DNA of 59,679 nt, taken from positions 1-59,679 of the forward strand of contig NZ_JHWL01000028.1 in NCBI RefSeq assembly GCF_000622085.1, written 5' to 3'. Positions 8,221 through 17,941 of this stretch are shown piece after piece. Under the pieces are notes generated by a model that had not been told where the DNA came from, ran no database searches, and saw only the letters and a list, made by a program, of their open reading frames with translations. Both the position numbers and the translations under genes were made by a program. The stretch comes from Butyrivibrio proteoclasticus P6B7 (lineage in GTDB: Bacteria; Bacillota; Clostridia; Lachnospirales; Lachnospiraceae). The stretch's first letter is position 1. Every line of letters begins with the position of its first letter.

Positions 8221-9498
8221 ATGGCAAAGCATGCTACCAAAAAGAAAAAATACACATTTATAGATTTATTTGCGGGAGCAGGAGGTTTGTCAGAGGGCTT
8301 TATGCAAAATGGTTTTCAACCGATTGCCCATGTTGAGATGAATCAGTTTGCAGCCAAAACATTAGAAACGCGTACAGCATATTACTACTTGAAATCAAAA
8401 GGAAAACTGGAAGCTTACTATGATTATCTAAAAGGCAATGTTTCGAGAGAAGACTTTCTCAAAAAGATTCCTGAAAAATATCTTAAGACAGTAATGTGTG
8501 AAACAATGTCAGATAAGTCATTGCCGTCAATTTTTGGCCGTATTGATGGAATTTTGAAAGAGCAGGATATTAACCAGGTTGATGTGATAATAGGCGGACC
8601 TCCATGCCAGGCATATTCATTAGTTGGCAGGGCACAGAGCAATCACATGGAAAGACCTATGTCGGAAGATCCAAGGAATGAATTATACAAACTGTATGCT
8701 AAGTTCCTTAAGAAGTATCAGCCAAAGATGTTTGTGTTTGAAAATGTAATGGGAATAGAGTCTGCTAATGGTGGTAAGACTTGGAAAAACGTCCGCGCGC
8801 AGTTAAGAAGAGTCGGATATGAGATTGAGTATCAAGAGCAGGTGGCCTCAGATTTTGGAGTGCTTCAGAACAGACATCGTATGATTATCGTAGGATGGCT
8901 TAAAGAAACAAATTATCATTATCCGGAGTTTAAGCCTGTTGAAACAAAGGCAATAGTTAATGATTTGTTAGCTGACTTACCGCCTTTGCACCCAGGAGAA
9001 AAAAGCGGAACGTATGCAACCACGAAGATGAGTGAATATCTCAGTAAGAACAATATCCGTCGTGAAGAAGATGTTTTGACTTTACACACATGTCGTCCTA
9101 ATAAGGAAAGAGATATTGAGATATACCGTAAGGCAATTGAAGCTTGGAACGATGGACATAAAAGGCTTAACTATAATGATCTGCCGGATGAATTAAAGAC
9201 ACATAAAAACCGTACAGCGTTTTTAGATCGTTTCAAGATAGTTGAAGGAGATATGCCGTATTGCCACACGTTAGTTGCGCATATATCAAAAGATGGGCAT
9301 TACTATATTCATCCTGATATTGAGCAGCATAGATCTATAACAGTACGAGAAGCGGCAAGAATACAGTCATTTCCAGATAGTTATTATTTTGAAGGCCCAA
9401 GAACAGCACAGTTTGTGCAGATAGGAAATGCAGTGCCTCCAATTATGGCAAAGGGAATTGCAAAAGGAATAAAGAAGGAACTTCAACAAGGAGAGTAA
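8221..9498 (+). CDS. drmMII: C5-cytosine DNA methyltransferase, DrmMII-like
   Basis: This 425-residue m5C methyltransferase has all core motifs in order: I FIDLFAGAGGLSEGF (residues ~13-27), IV GGPPCQAYS with the catalytic Cys (~126-134), VI ENV (~175), VIII QNRHRMIIVGW (~222), IX RSITVREAARIQSFPD and X QIGNAVPP near the C-terminus. The variable region before motif IX would hold target recognition. It starts 29 bp after Res and ends 1 bp before the SNF2 helicase. In DISARM class 2 the 5-methylcytosine enzyme DrmMII marks self DNA. Here it neighbours DrmD, which is the class 1 helicase. A stand-alone Dcm-type role is the alternative. A Vsr-like gene further down the operon fits m5C chemistry. 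Confidence 0.93.
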   Translation: MAKHATKKKKYTFIDLFAGAGGLSEGFMQNGFQPIAHVEMNQFAAKTLETRTAYYYLKSKGKLEAYYDYLKGNVSREDFLKKIPEKYLKTVMCETMSDKSLPSIFGRIDGILKEQDINQVDVIIGGPPCQAYSLVGRAQSNHMERPMSEDPRNELYKLYAKFLKKYQPKMFVFENVMGIESANGGKTWKNVRAQLRRVGYEIEYQEQVASDFGVLQNRHRMIIVGWLKETNYHYPEFKPVETKAIVNDLLADLPPLHPGEKSGTYATTKMSEYLSKNNIRREEDVLTLHTCRPNKERDIEIYRKAIEAWNDGHKRLNYNDLPDELKTHKNRTAFLDRFKIVEGDMPYCHTLVAHISKDGHYYIHPDIEQHRSITVREAARIQSFPDSYYFEGPRTAQFVQIGNAVPPIMAKGIAKGIKKELQQGE

Positions 9499-9499
9499 T

Positions 9500-12115
9500 A
9501 TGGAGAGTAATCTTCTGCTCGAGCAGTATAGCAGATACAAAAAGATATCTCTTGAAGAATCACCGTTCAAATGCTTACTTAATACGGATATAGAACTTAA
9601 TCCGCATCAGGTAAATGCTTTTTGTGCTGCTATTCATGCGCTTAAAACAGGAGGGATTGTTCTTGCAGATGAGGTTGGTCTTGGAAAAACAATTGAAGCA
9701 GGCCTTGTATTAAAGTATGTTATTGATTCTGGTGCGAAAAAAATACTGATTGCTTTGCCTGCAACTTTGAGAAAGCAATGGGAAATAGAGTTAGATGAAA
9801 AGTTTGGTTTGAAAGTTGATGTCTTGGACCGTATGACTGTTGAGAAAGACTATTATTCCATGAGGGAATACATGGAAAATGACGGTTTGAGAATAATACT
9901 TACATCATATGATTATGCGTCAAAATTCATGAAGCGTTTTCCGTTTGTAAAATGGGATTTTATCATTGTTGATGAGGCTCATAATTTACGAAATGTGTTT
10001 CATGGTACAAAACGTGCCAAAAACCTTTATGAATTGACGAAGGGCATTCCCAAAATACTACTTACGGCAACTCCGCTGCAGAATTCTTTATCTGACTTAC
10101 ATGGATTGATTTCATTTATTGATCCTAGGATATTCGGTTCAGAAAAGGTATTTAGCAAAAGGTTTATAGAAGGACAGGATTATTCTGAATTAAAGAATGA
10201 GCTTTCACCAGTTTTGTATCGCACGCTTAGAAAAGATGTCGGTAAGTATATGGACTTCAAAAAGCGTAAGTGCATAACTGTTGATTTTCACCTGACAGAG
10301 GAGGAGAGCAATTTATATGATCTGGTAAATGGCTTTTTGAAACGTGATTATTTATATTCTATCCCTACAGCTAATCGCAGCCTGATCATATTAGTTATAA
10401 GAAAGCTTTTGGCGTCTTCAAGCTATGCACTTATAGAAACTTTTTTGGTTCTCAAGGACAGATTAAACAAGTTATATAAAGGTACAAAATCTTCAAAAGC
10501 TATAGAAGGTTTTGATTTATTCTGGGAATTTGTGGAAGACGAAATAGATGAATCTGGTTTTGAAGAAGATGATGATGAAGAAATAGCAATAAAAAAGCAG
10601 AATATTCAGGCAGAACTGGAAGTAGTACAGGCGATAATAGATACTGCTCATAGGATTAAAACTAATGCTAAGGTAGAAGCATTGCGTACAGCAATTGCCA
10701 CAGCACTTGATTACCAGGAAAAAGAAAAGATTCCGCAGAAAGTAGTTGTTTTTACAGAATCAAAAAGAACTCAGAAGTATATTGCGGATGAGCTTAGAAA
10801 AAATGGTTATAAAAAGAACGATATAGTCCTTTTTAATGGAGATTTTGACGATCCAATGACAAAGGAGATATATCGAGCTTGGCAAGTTAAAAATTACAAG
10901 AAAGTTAACCATGGAAGAAGCGTAGAATATAAGCATGCTATAGTTGATTACTTTAAGAATAATGCGAAGATACTGATAGTTACAGATGCAGGTTCTGAAG
11001 GTTTAAATCTTCAATTCTGTAATACAATTATCAATTACGATTTACCCTGGAATCCTCAGAAAATTGAGCAAAGGATTGGCCGTTGTCACAGATATGGTCA
11101 GCAGCATGACGTTGTGGCTATGAATCTTTTGAACACTGATAATGAAGCAGATAAACGTGTGTATGAGATACTATCTAGAAAATTTGAGCTTTTTGAAGGT
11201 GTGTTCGGTGCTTCTGACATTGCTCTGGGTGCGCTTGAGTCCGGAGTGGGATTTGAAAAGACAATTTTGAATATCTATCAAAAATGTGATTCGGAGAAGG
11301 ATTTTGACAGGGAGTTTGATAAACTCGATCAGAGGCTAAATGCTGATAGTAATAATCAGATTACTCAATTGAGAAACATTTTACTAACTGAGAATCCGGA
11401 GTCAAAAGAGGAGGCGTTAGAAAAGACAAAGTCAGATATAACAAAATATCTAGATGATGTTGATTTCTGGTCTGAAATAAATGAATCCCAAATGAGCCCC
11501 GCGCCAAGCTTTTGGCAAATTGATGGATGGGGCGAAGATAATTTTGGATCTCACGGGATGTTGTACATAGGAGCATTTTGCAATAATAATGAGGCACTAT
11601 TTCCAGTGTTATTACTCTGTGATGAGAATGGTGACTATATTGATTTTAGCGAATCTGACATAGTTTCTGCTATAAGAGGTATTCAAGATACCGATCTAAG
11701 CAGATTTGTTCCTAAAGATAAAGAAATGAAATACATGTCAAAAGTCTATGACAGACTTACACATGAAATGATAGATAAATATAAAAGAGACGTAGACCCA
11801 ATTATGGAGTACAACAGGAGGAAAGTAGAGAATTGGGTACAGTTACAAAAAGAACAGCTAATCTTTCAAACAATGGAAATGAATGCAGATATCGAAAAAC
11901 TATTTCTTAACGAATCTTTAGCTAGGAATTCATTGGAAAAAAAGGATATTCGAAAAAAAATAGAGACAAAGAAAAAGCAGATCGATAAGATACAAAATTC
12001 AATTCCGAAGAAAATAGAAGCTTTTGAGAAGGATGCATCTAAAACTATAAGTAGCTTCAATGCGCAATTTGATATAAATCCTATTTTGTTGATAAATGTG
12101 GTGTTGAAGTTCTAA
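9500..12115 (+). CDS. drmD: SNF2-family helicase, DISARM DrmD-like
   Basis: This 871-residue SNF2/RapA-type SF2 ATPase has motif I LADEVGLGKTIEAGL (residues ~55-69), DEAH box IIVDEAHNLRN (~155), motif III LLTATPLQNSLSDL (~190), and motifs V-VI (TDAGSEGLNLQFCNTII, WNPQKIEQRIGRCHRYGQ) near residues 495-535. A long coiled coil of Lys/Glu residues occupies ~770-850. It is wedged between the m5C methyltransferase (1 bp) and DrmA (3-15 bp), the gene order expected for DISARM class 1 except for the methylase type. Likely role: ATP-dependent DNA translocation in DISARM. A generic SNF2 helicase is the only alternative. Confidence 0.88.
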   Translation: MESNLLLEQYSRYKKISLEESPFKCLLNTDIELNPHQVNAFCAAIHALKTGGIVLADEVGLGKTIEAGLVLKYVIDSGAKKILIALPATLRKQWEIELDEKFGLKVDVLDRMTVEKDYYSMREYMENDGLRIILTSYDYASKFMKRFPFVKWDFIIVDEAHNLRNVFHGTKRAKNLYELTKGIPKILLTATPLQNSLSDLHGLISFIDPRIFGSEKVFSKRFIEGQDYSELKNELSPVLYRTLRKDVGKYMDFKKRKCITVDFHLTEEESNLYDLVNGFLKRDYLYSIPTANRSLIILVIRKLLASSSYALIETFLVLKDRLNKLYKGTKSSKAIEGFDLFWEFVEDEIDESGFEEDDDEEIAIKKQNIQAELEVVQAIIDTAHRIKTNAKVEALRTAIATALDYQEKEKIPQKVVVFTESKRTQKYIADELRKNGYKKNDIVLFNGDFDDPMTKEIYRAWQVKNYKKVNHGRSVEYKHAIVDYFKNNAKILIVTDAGSEGLNLQFCNTIINYDLPWNPQKIEQRIGRCHRYGQQHDVVAMNLLNTDNEADKRVYEILSRKFELFEGVFGASDIALGALESGVGFEKTILNIYQKCDSEKDFDREFDKLDQRLNADSNNQITQLRNILLTENPESKEEALEKTKSDITKYLDDVDFWSEINESQMSPAPSFWQIDGWGEDNFGSHGMLYIGAFCNNNEALFPVLLLCDENGDYIDFSESDIVSAIRGIQDTDLSRFVPKDKEMKYMSKVYDRLTHEMIDKYKRDVDPIMEYNRRKVENWVQLQKEQLIFQTMEMNADIEKLFLNESLARNSLEKKDIRKKIETKKKQIDKIQNSIPKKIEAFEKDASKTISSFNAQFDINPILLINVVLKF

Positions 12116-12130
12116 GCTATGGAGGATTAT

Positions 12131-15100
12131 ATGGCAGAAGAAAGAGCGAAATATTCAGAGGTACGTCAACTAGTTATTGACATGCTAAGAATGGATCTGT
12201 TGGGACCAACCGAAGAAAAGGAAATACTAACTGAAAATCCGCGGCATGCTTATGTCGTGGGAATGCTTGCTCCACAAACCGAGCTAAACGGTAATGGCTC
12301 AACTGAGGATGAACAGGAAATAGACGCTGACATGGCGATAGAAGATGATTCTGATTATACGGCAGGTGAGGACGATGAAAATGAGCCGATAACATCCAAT
12401 CATTTTAAACTTCCGTCATCAATGGGAATAAGCTTTTATATTGAAACGTCTACTCCAAGCATTAGTGTTGATGTCTCTTGGGGAGATTACACAAAAGAAT
12501 CAGAGAAGATATTAAACAAAGATGGCAAAGAAGTAAGTGCTGCAAGGTATACTCGTCATCCAATGAAAGAAACGGTGGAAGTCGTTTTCTCTGATTTTGA
12601 AAAAGGAAGCGACTACAAGCTTCAATCCGATTCTAATGTTTGGCTGCATATATCTAGAATTGGTTTAAAACGCGGATATTCGCTGGTGACAGCTTATGTA
12701 ATTAATAAAAGGAATACACCAGAAGGTGATGTTGAATCTTTAATGTTCCAGGTTAATATTAAGGCTTATTCTGGCAATGGAGATAACATTTTTATTGCTG
12801 AACATATTTGCAGAGAAGTACTGGCATCGGATGAGTTTTACTTTGAGCAAAGGCCTATTCTGGGAAGAGGAAGAGGTTGTGCTGCCACTTGGGGCAAAAC
12901 CATAAATGGAACTACCTCATATGTTGAATCAGATTTCATTCCACAATATGAGTTTCCGGGAGTCAGCGCATCACTGGAGGGATTTGATCCTTTCTTTTTC
13001 TCCATGAGATCCCTTTCCATGTCCAAAAAGAAAGATGAGATAATCGAAAAACTTAATGTATTAGCTAACGCTTATGAAGACTGGATAAATACAAAACTAG
13101 TTAATGATTCCAAAATGAGTGATACTGATTTTAAAAATCGTATCGGGGAGGAAGTCGTAGAAAAATGCAAGCATGCTTTAGATAGGATACGAGAAGGAAT
13201 TAAGCTTCTTGTTGATGATGATATTGCGTTTGATGCATTTTGCTTTATGAACAGCGTAATGATAATGCAGAGAAATATTGCAAATTATTCGAAAGTCCAT
13301 GGAGCAGGGATAGAGTGTAATTTCAAAGAATTTGTTGATCCAAGAAAACCAGAAAATGATTTTGGCTGGAGGCCATTCCAGATAGCATTTATTCTTATGA
13401 ACCTGAATGCTATTGTTGATCCTGCCCATGATGACAGGGAAATCGTAGATTTACTATACTTCCCTACAGGTGGAGGAAAAACAGAGGCTTATCTAGGTTT
13501 AATGGCTTTTGTAATAGCAAACAGAAGGCTACGTGCAAGTGAAAACGATGAATATAACTGCGATGGTGGAGTTACCGCTATTCTGAGATACACTCTTAGA
13601 TTACTTACAACTCAGCAGAGAGATCGAATCACTAAGATGGTTGTGGCTGCAGAACTGACAAGAAAAAGGCATTATCCAAAGTATGGCACTGAACCGATAA
13701 GTATCGGATTTTGGGTTGGTGGCGGAGTAACACCTAATGATTTTGATTCATTGAAAGAAGATCCCGAGGACAGGGAAAAGACCGCAAAAGCTAGGGCTCA
13801 GAAAAGGCTTATTTATAAGCAGATCCTTACATGCCCGTTTTGTGGAAAATCTTTATCAGTCGATGATCATAATGAAGACATAACTGATAGAACGTTTGAT
13901 ATAGATATTCAAAGGAAAGCAGTAGATATTTATTGCCTTGATAAGGATTGCCTTTTTTACAAATACGGCGATAACAGTATAAAAATACCGGTTTATTTGG
14001 TTGATGAAGAGATTTATTCCAAGTGCCCTACAATTATTCTCTCAACTGTAGACAAATTTGCAAGATTACCATGGGCGGTAGAAACAAATTCATTATTTGG
14101 AAGAGTTGATAGAGTTTGCAGTAGAGATGGTTATGTTGCTATAGGGGCTGAACATGCTAAACACAACAAGACAAGTGAGCTACCTGCCTCAACATTAACG
14201 CCTATTAAACCTTTTTTGCCTCCAGAACTTATTATCCAAGATGAGCTGCATTTGATAACCGGCCCATTGGGAACGGTATATGGTGCATATGAAACACTAA
14301 TTGAAGATTTATGCACATATGAGCTGGATGGAAAGAAAATCAGACCTAAGTATGTTGTTTCAACTGCAACTATAAAGAATGCAGGAGAACAGGCTAAATG
14401 CTTGTATGCTCGCAAAGAAACCTCTCAATTTCCACCGAATGGTTTTGAAATAGGGGATAGTTTCTTTATTACTGAGCTTCCTGTCGAAGAGCATCCGTTT
14501 AGAAAATATGTTGGAGTTTGTGCGCCTGGACAATCTGTTAAGACGGCATTGTTACGAATATATTCAATAATACTTCAAGAGACATATGACTTATCGCTTA
14601 AGGATGAATATAAAGCATATATAGATCCATATTATACATTGGTAGGATACTATAACAGTATTAGAGAACTTGGTGGTGCTGTACGACTGCTACAAGACGA
14701 TATACCAGATCGTATTCAGCGAATTAAGAAGAAATATGGTATGAGCAAGCAAAGGTTTTTGAGTCGACGTGAAGAAATAACTTCAAGAATGTCTTCATAT
14801 GAGATACCCAAAAAACTTAAGCAGCTTGAAACAACATATGAATCGAAGGAGTGCTTGGATACGGCGATTGCTACAAATATGATTGCGGTAGGTATGGACG
14901 TAGACAGATTGGGACTTATGGTTGTAACTGGTCAGCCTAAGCAGAATTCTGAGTATATTCAGGCAACTAGCCGAATAGGACGAGCTTTTCCTGGACTCGT
15001 TGTAACTTTGTACAATCCTTATAGACCCAGAGATCTGTCGCATTATGAGAATTTCACAGGATACCATTCTCAATTGTATCGCTTCGTTGAAGGAACGACT

Positions 15101-15508
15101 GCGACTCCATTTTCTGCAAGAGCAAGGGATAGGGTTATGCATGCGCTGATTATTGCTGCACTTAGACTAAAATGTCAGCAGATGGCAACAAATGCAGATG
15201 CAATAAATATCCTGAATGTTCCTGACGAAGAACTCGACTGCGTAAAAGGCTTGATAATTGGGCGATTAAACATAATCAAACCAGGTGCAAAGGCTGATGC
15301 AGAAATAGAGATAGATAGATTTATCGATAAGTGGAAACTATTGGCGTCCCAAGCCAAGAGACTTCGCTATTATGTTTTAAAAACTGATAGATATAATAGG
15401 CTGATGAATAGTTATGGTGAAAACTGTACGGACACTGAAATGCCAACACTAAGATCCATGCGCGAAGTAGAAAGCGCTGCAAATATGTATTATTACACGG
15501 AGGACTAA
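12131..15508 (+). CDS. drmA: DISARM helicase DrmA
   Basis: This protein of about 1,125 residues matches the DrmA layout. It has a long N-terminal region, a helicase core with Walker A FPTGGGKTEAYLGL (~444-457), a Cys4 zinc insert (CPFCG ... CLDKDC, ~565-610), motif II IIQDELHLITGPLGTVYGAYE (DELH box, ~700), motif III STATIKNAGEQ, and motifs V-VI TNMIAVGMDVDRLGL and QATSRIGRAFPG (~915-960). The ATG at 12131 is chosen over that at 12119 because GGAGG (12121-12125) lies 5 bp before it. It ends 1 bp before DrmB. DrmA with DrmB forms the DNA-binding core that blocks phage DNA in characterised DISARM systems. Confidence 0.92.
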   Translation: MAEERAKYSEVRQLVIDMLRMDLLGPTEEKEILTENPRHAYVVGMLAPQTELNGNGSTEDEQEIDADMAIEDDSDYTAGEDDENEPITSNHFKLPSSMGISFYIETSTPSISVDVSWGDYTKESEKILNKDGKEVSAARYTRHPMKETVEVVFSDFEKGSDYKLQSDSNVWLHISRIGLKRGYSLVTAYVINKRNTPEGDVESLMFQVNIKAYSGNGDNIFIAEHICREVLASDEFYFEQRPILGRGRGCAATWGKTINGTTSYVESDFIPQYEFPGVSASLEGFDPFFFSMRSLSMSKKKDEIIEKLNVLANAYEDWINTKLVNDSKMSDTDFKNRIGEEVVEKCKHALDRIREGIKLLVDDDIAFDAFCFMNSVMIMQRNIANYSKVHGAGIECNFKEFVDPRKPENDFGWRPFQIAFILMNLNAIVDPAHDDREIVDLLYFPTGGGKTEAYLGLMAFVIANRRLRASENDEYNCDGGVTAILRYTLRLLTTQQRDRITKMVVAAELTRKRHYPKYGTEPISIGFWVGGGVTPNDFDSLKEDPEDREKTAKARAQKRLIYKQILTCPFCGKSLSVDDHNEDITDRTFDIDIQRKAVDIYCLDKDCLFYKYGDNSIKIPVYLVDEEIYSKCPTIILSTVDKFARLPWAVETNSLFGRVDRVCSRDGYVAIGAEHAKHNKTSELPASTLTPIKPFLPPELIIQDELHLITGPLGTVYGAYETLIEDLCTYELDGKKIRPKYVVSTATIKNAGEQAKCLYARKETSQFPPNGFEIGDSFFITELPVEEHPFRKYVGVCAPGQSVKTALLRIYSIILQETYDLSLKDEYKAYIDPYYTLVGYYNSIRELGGAVRLLQDDIPDRIQRIKKKYGMSKQRFLSRREEITSRMSSYEIPKKLKQLETTYESKECLDTAIATNMIAVGMDVDRLGLMVVTGQPKQNSEYIQATSRIGRAFPGLVVTLYNPYRPRDLSHYENFTGYHSQLYRFVEGTTATPFSARARDRVMHALIIAALRLKCQQMATNADAINILNVPDEELDCVKGLIIGRLNIIKPGAKADAEIEIDRFIDKWKLLASQAKRLRYYVLKTDRYNRLMNSYGENCTDTEMPTLRSMREVESAANMYYYTED

Positions 15509-15509
15509 A

Positions 15510-17264
15510 ATGCCAGGATTTAACAATAACAAATTAGGCGAACTCCGTCCTAATCAGATTATTACAACTTTTGGACCGGGCTCAATAGTAGATGCAGTTA
15601 AAGATTCAGTTACTGTATTAGATTTAAATTATTGGAAGGATAAAGGTAAGAAGATTATTGATGGTAGATTGGCATCATATCTAGGAGTTGACTGTTTTTA
15701 TATGCCAAGAACTTCTTATGGTGAGGATATTCCTGTAGTTAGCTTTCCCTATATACATGTATGCTCAAATGTAAAGTGTGGAAGATTGTTTGATGTTCGT
15801 GATGATTTTGATCTCGATAAATATGTAAGATTTGGGGTGACATGTCCTGAATGTAACAGACAAGCTTATCCTTCTCGTTTTATAACAATTTGTGAAAATG
15901 GTCACATGGCAGATTTTCCATGGAGATGGTGGGCACATTATGGTAATACAAACTGCAAAGGGGACCTGAAGATGTATTCAACTGGTAATACATCAACGCT
16001 TGCCGATTTATGGGTAGAATGTAAGAAATGTGGCGATAAGAGAAGTATGAGCGGCGCTACGCAGGCGGAAAACTTTGATGGTATGTCGTGTACGGGTTAC
16101 CACCCTTTTAGGCCAAATCATAAACCCGAAAATTGTGGTAAGAAAATTATTCCATCACAACGAGGCGCTTCCAACGTGTATTTTGCTGTGAGTAGAAGTG
16201 CTATTTCTATTCCACCATGGATCAATCCTTTATATAACCTTATTGATGAACATCTTCGACTGATTGAAAGTTATAAAGAAGATTTTGGCGATATGGGTGT
16301 TCAAAAAATATATGAAAAGTATTTCTCGGAATATGACCGTGAAGAATTCGATAAAGCTCTTAAGCGAAGGTTAGATAATATTACGGAATTTACCGAGATA
16401 AAAAAGATGGAATATGACGCAATCACTCATCACGATGATCCGGTATATGCATCAAATAAGAAACATTTTAAGGCTGAAGAGGATCCATTACCAGAGTACC
16501 TTCAAGAGTATTTTAAGAGAATTATTCGTGTTACCCGACTCAGAGAAGTTCGTGTGTTATTAGGATTCACTAGAGTTGACGCGCCAGATCCTGATGCGGA
16601 TGAACAAGCGAACATTGTTTATCTTAACAAAGGAAAGTCTGAAAAATGGTTGCCTGCGGCAGAAATCCACGGTGAAGGAATATTCATTGAATTTAACAAT
16701 GAAACGTTAGCTAAGTGGTTGGGTAATAAGGAAATAAGTAACCTTTCAGAGAAGTACTCTGGATGCTATAAGGAATTTTGTGAATCTCGTGGCTGGAAAA
16801 TAACAGTATTAAGAGATGCAAAATATGTGTTGTTACATACATTTGCACATCTTCTCATAAAGCAGATGTCTATGTCTTCAGGATATTCTTCGTCAGCTAT
16901 AAGAGAAAGAATATATTTTGGTGATAACATGGCAGGGATATTGCTTTATACCGGCAGTGCAGATAAAGAAGGCTCTTTAGGTGGACTTGTAGAGCTAGGC
17001 AATATTAACAAGTTAAATTCCTTGATGAGAGATGCTTTCCAAGAGGCATTGTTATGTACTAATGATCCTGAATGCCTAAATAATATTCCGGCTGGAAACA
17101 ACTCTAACGGAGCAGCGTGCCATTCATGTTGCATGGTTTCTGAAACGGCTTGTGAAAATGGTAATAGGATGCTGGATAGAGGGCTGGTTGTTCCAATTGC
17201 AGGAAGAGAAAAACAGGCTTATTTCAAGAAACTTGTGGAGGATTTATGTCAACTGGAAGCATGA
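15510..17264 (+). CDS. drmB: DISARM protein DrmB (DUF1998)
   Basis: This 584-residue protein begins with the typical LGELRPNQIITTFGPGSIVD (residues 7-26). A cluster of cysteines follows (CSNVKCGRLF, CPECNRQ, CENGHMADFPWRWWAH, CKKCGDK), suggesting zinc sites around residues 84-180. The C-terminal DUF1998 region carries LLHTFAHLLIKQMSMSSGYSSSAIRERIYF (~447-476) and a final Cys-rich CHSCCMVSETACENGNRMLDRGL (~535-557). It starts 1 bp after DrmA behind CGGAGG, and its end overlaps DrmC by 19 bp. It is the partner of DrmA in DISARM. The alternative of an isolated DUF1998 protein is unlikely given the neighbours. Confidence 0.92.
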   Translation: MPGFNNNKLGELRPNQIITTFGPGSIVDAVKDSVTVLDLNYWKDKGKKIIDGRLASYLGVDCFYMPRTSYGEDIPVVSFPYIHVCSNVKCGRLFDVRDDFDLDKYVRFGVTCPECNRQAYPSRFITICENGHMADFPWRWWAHYGNTNCKGDLKMYSTGNTSTLADLWVECKKCGDKRSMSGATQAENFDGMSCTGYHPFRPNHKPENCGKKIIPSQRGASNVYFAVSRSAISIPPWINPLYNLIDEHLRLIESYKEDFGDMGVQKIYEKYFSEYDREEFDKALKRRLDNITEFTEIKKMEYDAITHHDDPVYASNKKHFKAEEDPLPEYLQEYFKRIIRVTRLREVRVLLGFTRVDAPDPDADEQANIVYLNKGKSEKWLPAAEIHGEGIFIEFNNETLAKWLGNKEISNLSEKYSGCYKEFCESRGWKITVLRDAKYVLLHTFAHLLIKQMSMSSGYSSSAIRERIYFGDNMAGILLYTGSADKEGSLGGLVELGNINKLNSLMRDAFQEALLCTNDPECLNNIPAGNNSNGAACHSCCMVSETACENGNRMLDRGLVVPIAGREKQAYFKKLVEDLCQLEA

Positions 17265-17902
17265 GTTTAGACATTCTTCTGGATCAAATAATGGAAGATG
17301 CAGTCGCACTTTCACAGGATGCAGTAAAGGACATCAGAAAGAGATATCCATCACTTTCTGAGAAAGAAGCAATGGAAATACATTCATTAATTATTGGGGC
17401 GTCCAAATCTGATGGCGTAGATGCTTCCTTGGTTGTGACTGCACCACCATCTTTTGCAATTAAAGAAAAATCAACAAAAGTGGTAGTGCAGGAATTATTG
17501 GAATCTGCAAAAAGTAGCATCTTGATCACAGGATATTCATTATCTGATTATTTCGGGGATCTCGTAGATTGCATTATCAGAAAAAGTCAGCAGGGAGTGC
17601 TGGTTAAGTTCTATGTCAATCATATTGAAGATCAAAAAGGGTTTGATAAATTGTGTCGTCACAAAGGGAGATTCCTAAAGATATACAATTATCCCAAGCA
17701 GGCTGATAATATGGCTGCACTTCACGCAAAGGTAATTTCAGTTGATGGGAGAGAGACGATAATAACATCGGCCAATCTTTCCTATCACGGACAAGAGGGA
17801 AATATTGAATTAGGAACTCATATCATATCCTCAGATATAGCAAAGCAAGTAGATGAAGTATTTACAAGACTTTTGTTTAAAAAAATATTCATAGAAATCT
17901 AG
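17246..17902 (+). CDS. drmC: DISARM phospholipase-D-like protein DrmC
   Basis: This 218-residue protein contains one PLD active-site motif, LHAKVISVDGRETIITSANLS (HxKx4D with downstream Asn, residues ~156-176), followed by NIELGTHI. One HKD motif per chain means the nuclease-type active site would be built by a dimer. The N-terminal ~65 residues are helical. Its start lies inside the end of DrmB (19-bp overlap, GTGGAGG site), the usual drmB-drmC coupling. In tested DISARM systems DrmC is not always required for protection. The HKD motif here is intact. Confidence 0.9.
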   Translation: MSTGSMSLDILLDQIMEDAVALSQDAVKDIRKRYPSLSEKEAMEIHSLIIGASKSDGVDASLVVTAPPSFAIKEKSTKVVVQELLESAKSSILITGYSLSDYFGDLVDCIIRKSQQGVLVKFYVNHIEDQKGFDKLCRHKGRFLKIYNYPKQADNMAALHAKVISVDGRETIITSANLSYHGQEGNIELGTHIISSDIAKQVDEVFTRLLFKKIFIEI

Positions 17903-17941
17903 TGCTACGGTGCTGTGATAAAAACATGAGGTATTTTGATA

